Assembly: GCA_963929765.1 (NCBI GenBank)
Contig: CAWVKD010000065.1
Span: 1 to 40,176, forward strand
DNA: 40,176 nt
DNA from: RGIG529 sp963929765
GTDB lineage: Bacteria; Bacillota; Clostridia; Oscillospirales; Oscillospiraceae
Direction of reading: 5' to 3'
The notes under the pieces are model-generated. The model did no database searches and was not told the origin of the DNA. It saw only the letters and a list, made by a program, of their open reading frames with translations. A program made the translations under genes and the position numbers. Below, in pieces: positions 39,394 to 40,176 of the stretch; position 1 is the stretch's first letter, and each line of letters opens with the position of its first letter.

Positions 39394-40176
39394 TAGCGAA
39401 GCTGACTTCTGCCCTGTTGAAGGGCGATGTGACACCGCCGCCATCCAAGTCTCAGGCCCACCGGGTTGTGATTGCGGCAGCTCTTGCAAAAGGTGAGAGC
39501 CATATTACGCCACTCTCTCTTTCCATGGATATCAAGGCAACTCTAGGTGCAGTTACAACTTTGGGTGCATCGTATGACCCGGAAAGAGAGACGGTGACAG
39601 GCATGGGTGGCTGTCTGTTCCCCAAAGATGGCCAGTACAAGATCAACTGTGAAGAATCGGGTTCCACATTGCGTTTTATGATTCCTATTTCGCTGGCAGT
39701 GGCAGGGGGTGCTGTATTTTCCGGGAAAGGGCGACTGATGCAGCGGCCCCAGGAACCTTATTTCAATATATTCCGGGAAAAGGGGATCTTCTATCAGCAG
39801 GAAGGGGATACCCTTACCGTGCGAGGGGAATTGCAATCTGGCGTGTATCGCCTGCCTGGGGATGTGTCGTCTCAATTTGTGACAGGATTGCTTTTTGCCC
39901 TTCCGCTCCTTTCAGGAGATAGTGAAATTGAGATTACAACGCCTCTTCAGTCCCAAGACTATGTAGCGATGACTTTGGAAGTGCTGGAAGGATTTGGAAT
40001 CCAGGTGTGGCAAGAAGAGATGCAGCATTTTTGGATCAAAGGCAGGCAGCATTATCAGGCCACGTCCTGGGAAGTGGAAGCAGATGCTTCTCAAGCGGCC
40101 TTTTTTGCAACGGCAAGAGCGCTTCACCATCCGGTGACCATTTTGGGTCTTGATCCAGAGAGTAAGCAGGGGGATA
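39390..40176 (+). CDS. aroA: 3-phosphoshikimate 1-carboxyvinyltransferase (EPSP synthase), 3' end missing
   Basis: The first 262 codons of EPSP synthase; the gene runs off the right edge. Shikimate-3-phosphate and PEP binding residues are visible in PPPSKSQAHR (16-25, Lys20, Ser21, Arg25), EESGSTLRFMIPI (about 89-101) and GKGRLMQRP. DVSSQFVTGLLFALPLL marks the second domain. The ATG overlaps the aroB stop (ATGA) and AAAGGAGG lies about 6 nt upstream, so it is translationally coupled to aroB. EPSP synthase is the sixth step of the shikimate pathway and the target of glyphosate; sensitivity class cannot be judged reliably from this fragment. Confidence 0.95.
   Translation, partial: MIAKLTSALLKGDVTPPPSKSQAHRVVIAAALAKGESHITPLSLSMDIKATLGAVTTLGASYDPERETVTGMGGCLFPKDGQYKINCEESGSTLRFMIPISLAVAGGAVFSGKGRLMQRPQEPYFNIFREKGIFYQQEGDTLTVRGELQSGVYRLPGDVSSQFVTGLLFALPLLSGDSEIEITTPLQSQDYVAMTLEVLEGFGIQVWQEEMQHFWIKGRQHYQATSWEVEADASQAAFFATARALHHPVTILGLDPESKQGD

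Overview
This window reads as chromosomal DNA of a low-to-mid GC, endospore-forming Firmicute, most likely a Clostridia member of the Oscillospirales type. The support is spoVAD/spoVAE and yqfC/yqfD sporulation genes, strong AGGAGG-type ribosome binding sites, sigma-A-like promoters with 17-bp spacers, a large Bacillus/Clostridium-type SRP RNA directly upstream of dnaX, a TPP riboswitch and an HPr-like protein of the Crh kind. No phage, transposon, CRISPR array, tRNA or rRNA gene was found; this is mostly ordinary core genome. The genus assignment is inference.

Layout. 1-5541: a truncated LysM envelope protein (probably an M23 peptidase), spoVAD-spoVAE, a family-4 uracil-DNA glycosylase, a D,D-carboxypeptidase with a long Ser/Pro repeat linker, and a ComEA-like DNA-binding protein. 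5567-8645: response regulator, sensor kinase and GerMN lipoprotein, forming one envelope-signalling unit. 8680-10089: a promoter-metY-terminator transcription unit. 10122-17990 (minus strand): mutS2, then the conserved yqfC-yqfD-phoH-ybeY-dgkA-era-recO cluster, without the pgpH and cdd genes that Bacillus carries there. 18181-22375 (plus strand): Crh-like HPr, then uvrC-rsmD-coaD and a coiled-coil protein. 22519-26400 (minus strand): an ECF-transporter S component with a fused P-loop kinase, and a TPP-riboswitch-controlled cytX-thiN operon. 26401-28837: a membrane/spermidine-synthase fusion divergent from a Crp/Fnr regulator. 28846-31473: SRP RNA, dnaX, ybaB. 31511-36104: a MarR regulator with a heterodimeric ABC exporter. 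36123-36668: inorganic pyrophosphatase. 36883-40176: the shikimate operon aroF-aroB-aroA, cut by the right edge.

The most interesting item is the leader of the aro operon. Between a good promoter (36883-36911) and aroF (37188) lies an unannotated 36-codon ORF (36980-37090) with its own ribosome binding site. It contains Phe-Phe-Phe-Phe and Phe-Phe runs and sits among competing hairpins, followed by a strong intrinsic terminator (37126-37166). This has the architecture of a phenylalanine-sensing leader-peptide attenuator in front of DAHP synthase. Second is an HPr homologue in which the phospho-acceptor His15 is Tyr while Ser46 is kept, which points to a regulatory Crh-like protein rather than a sugar-transport phosphocarrier.

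Coordinates of CDS include the stop codon. Start codons were moved downstream of the longest possible ORF wherever a ribosome binding site decided the choice. All functional calls come from reading motifs by eye; no database search was made.
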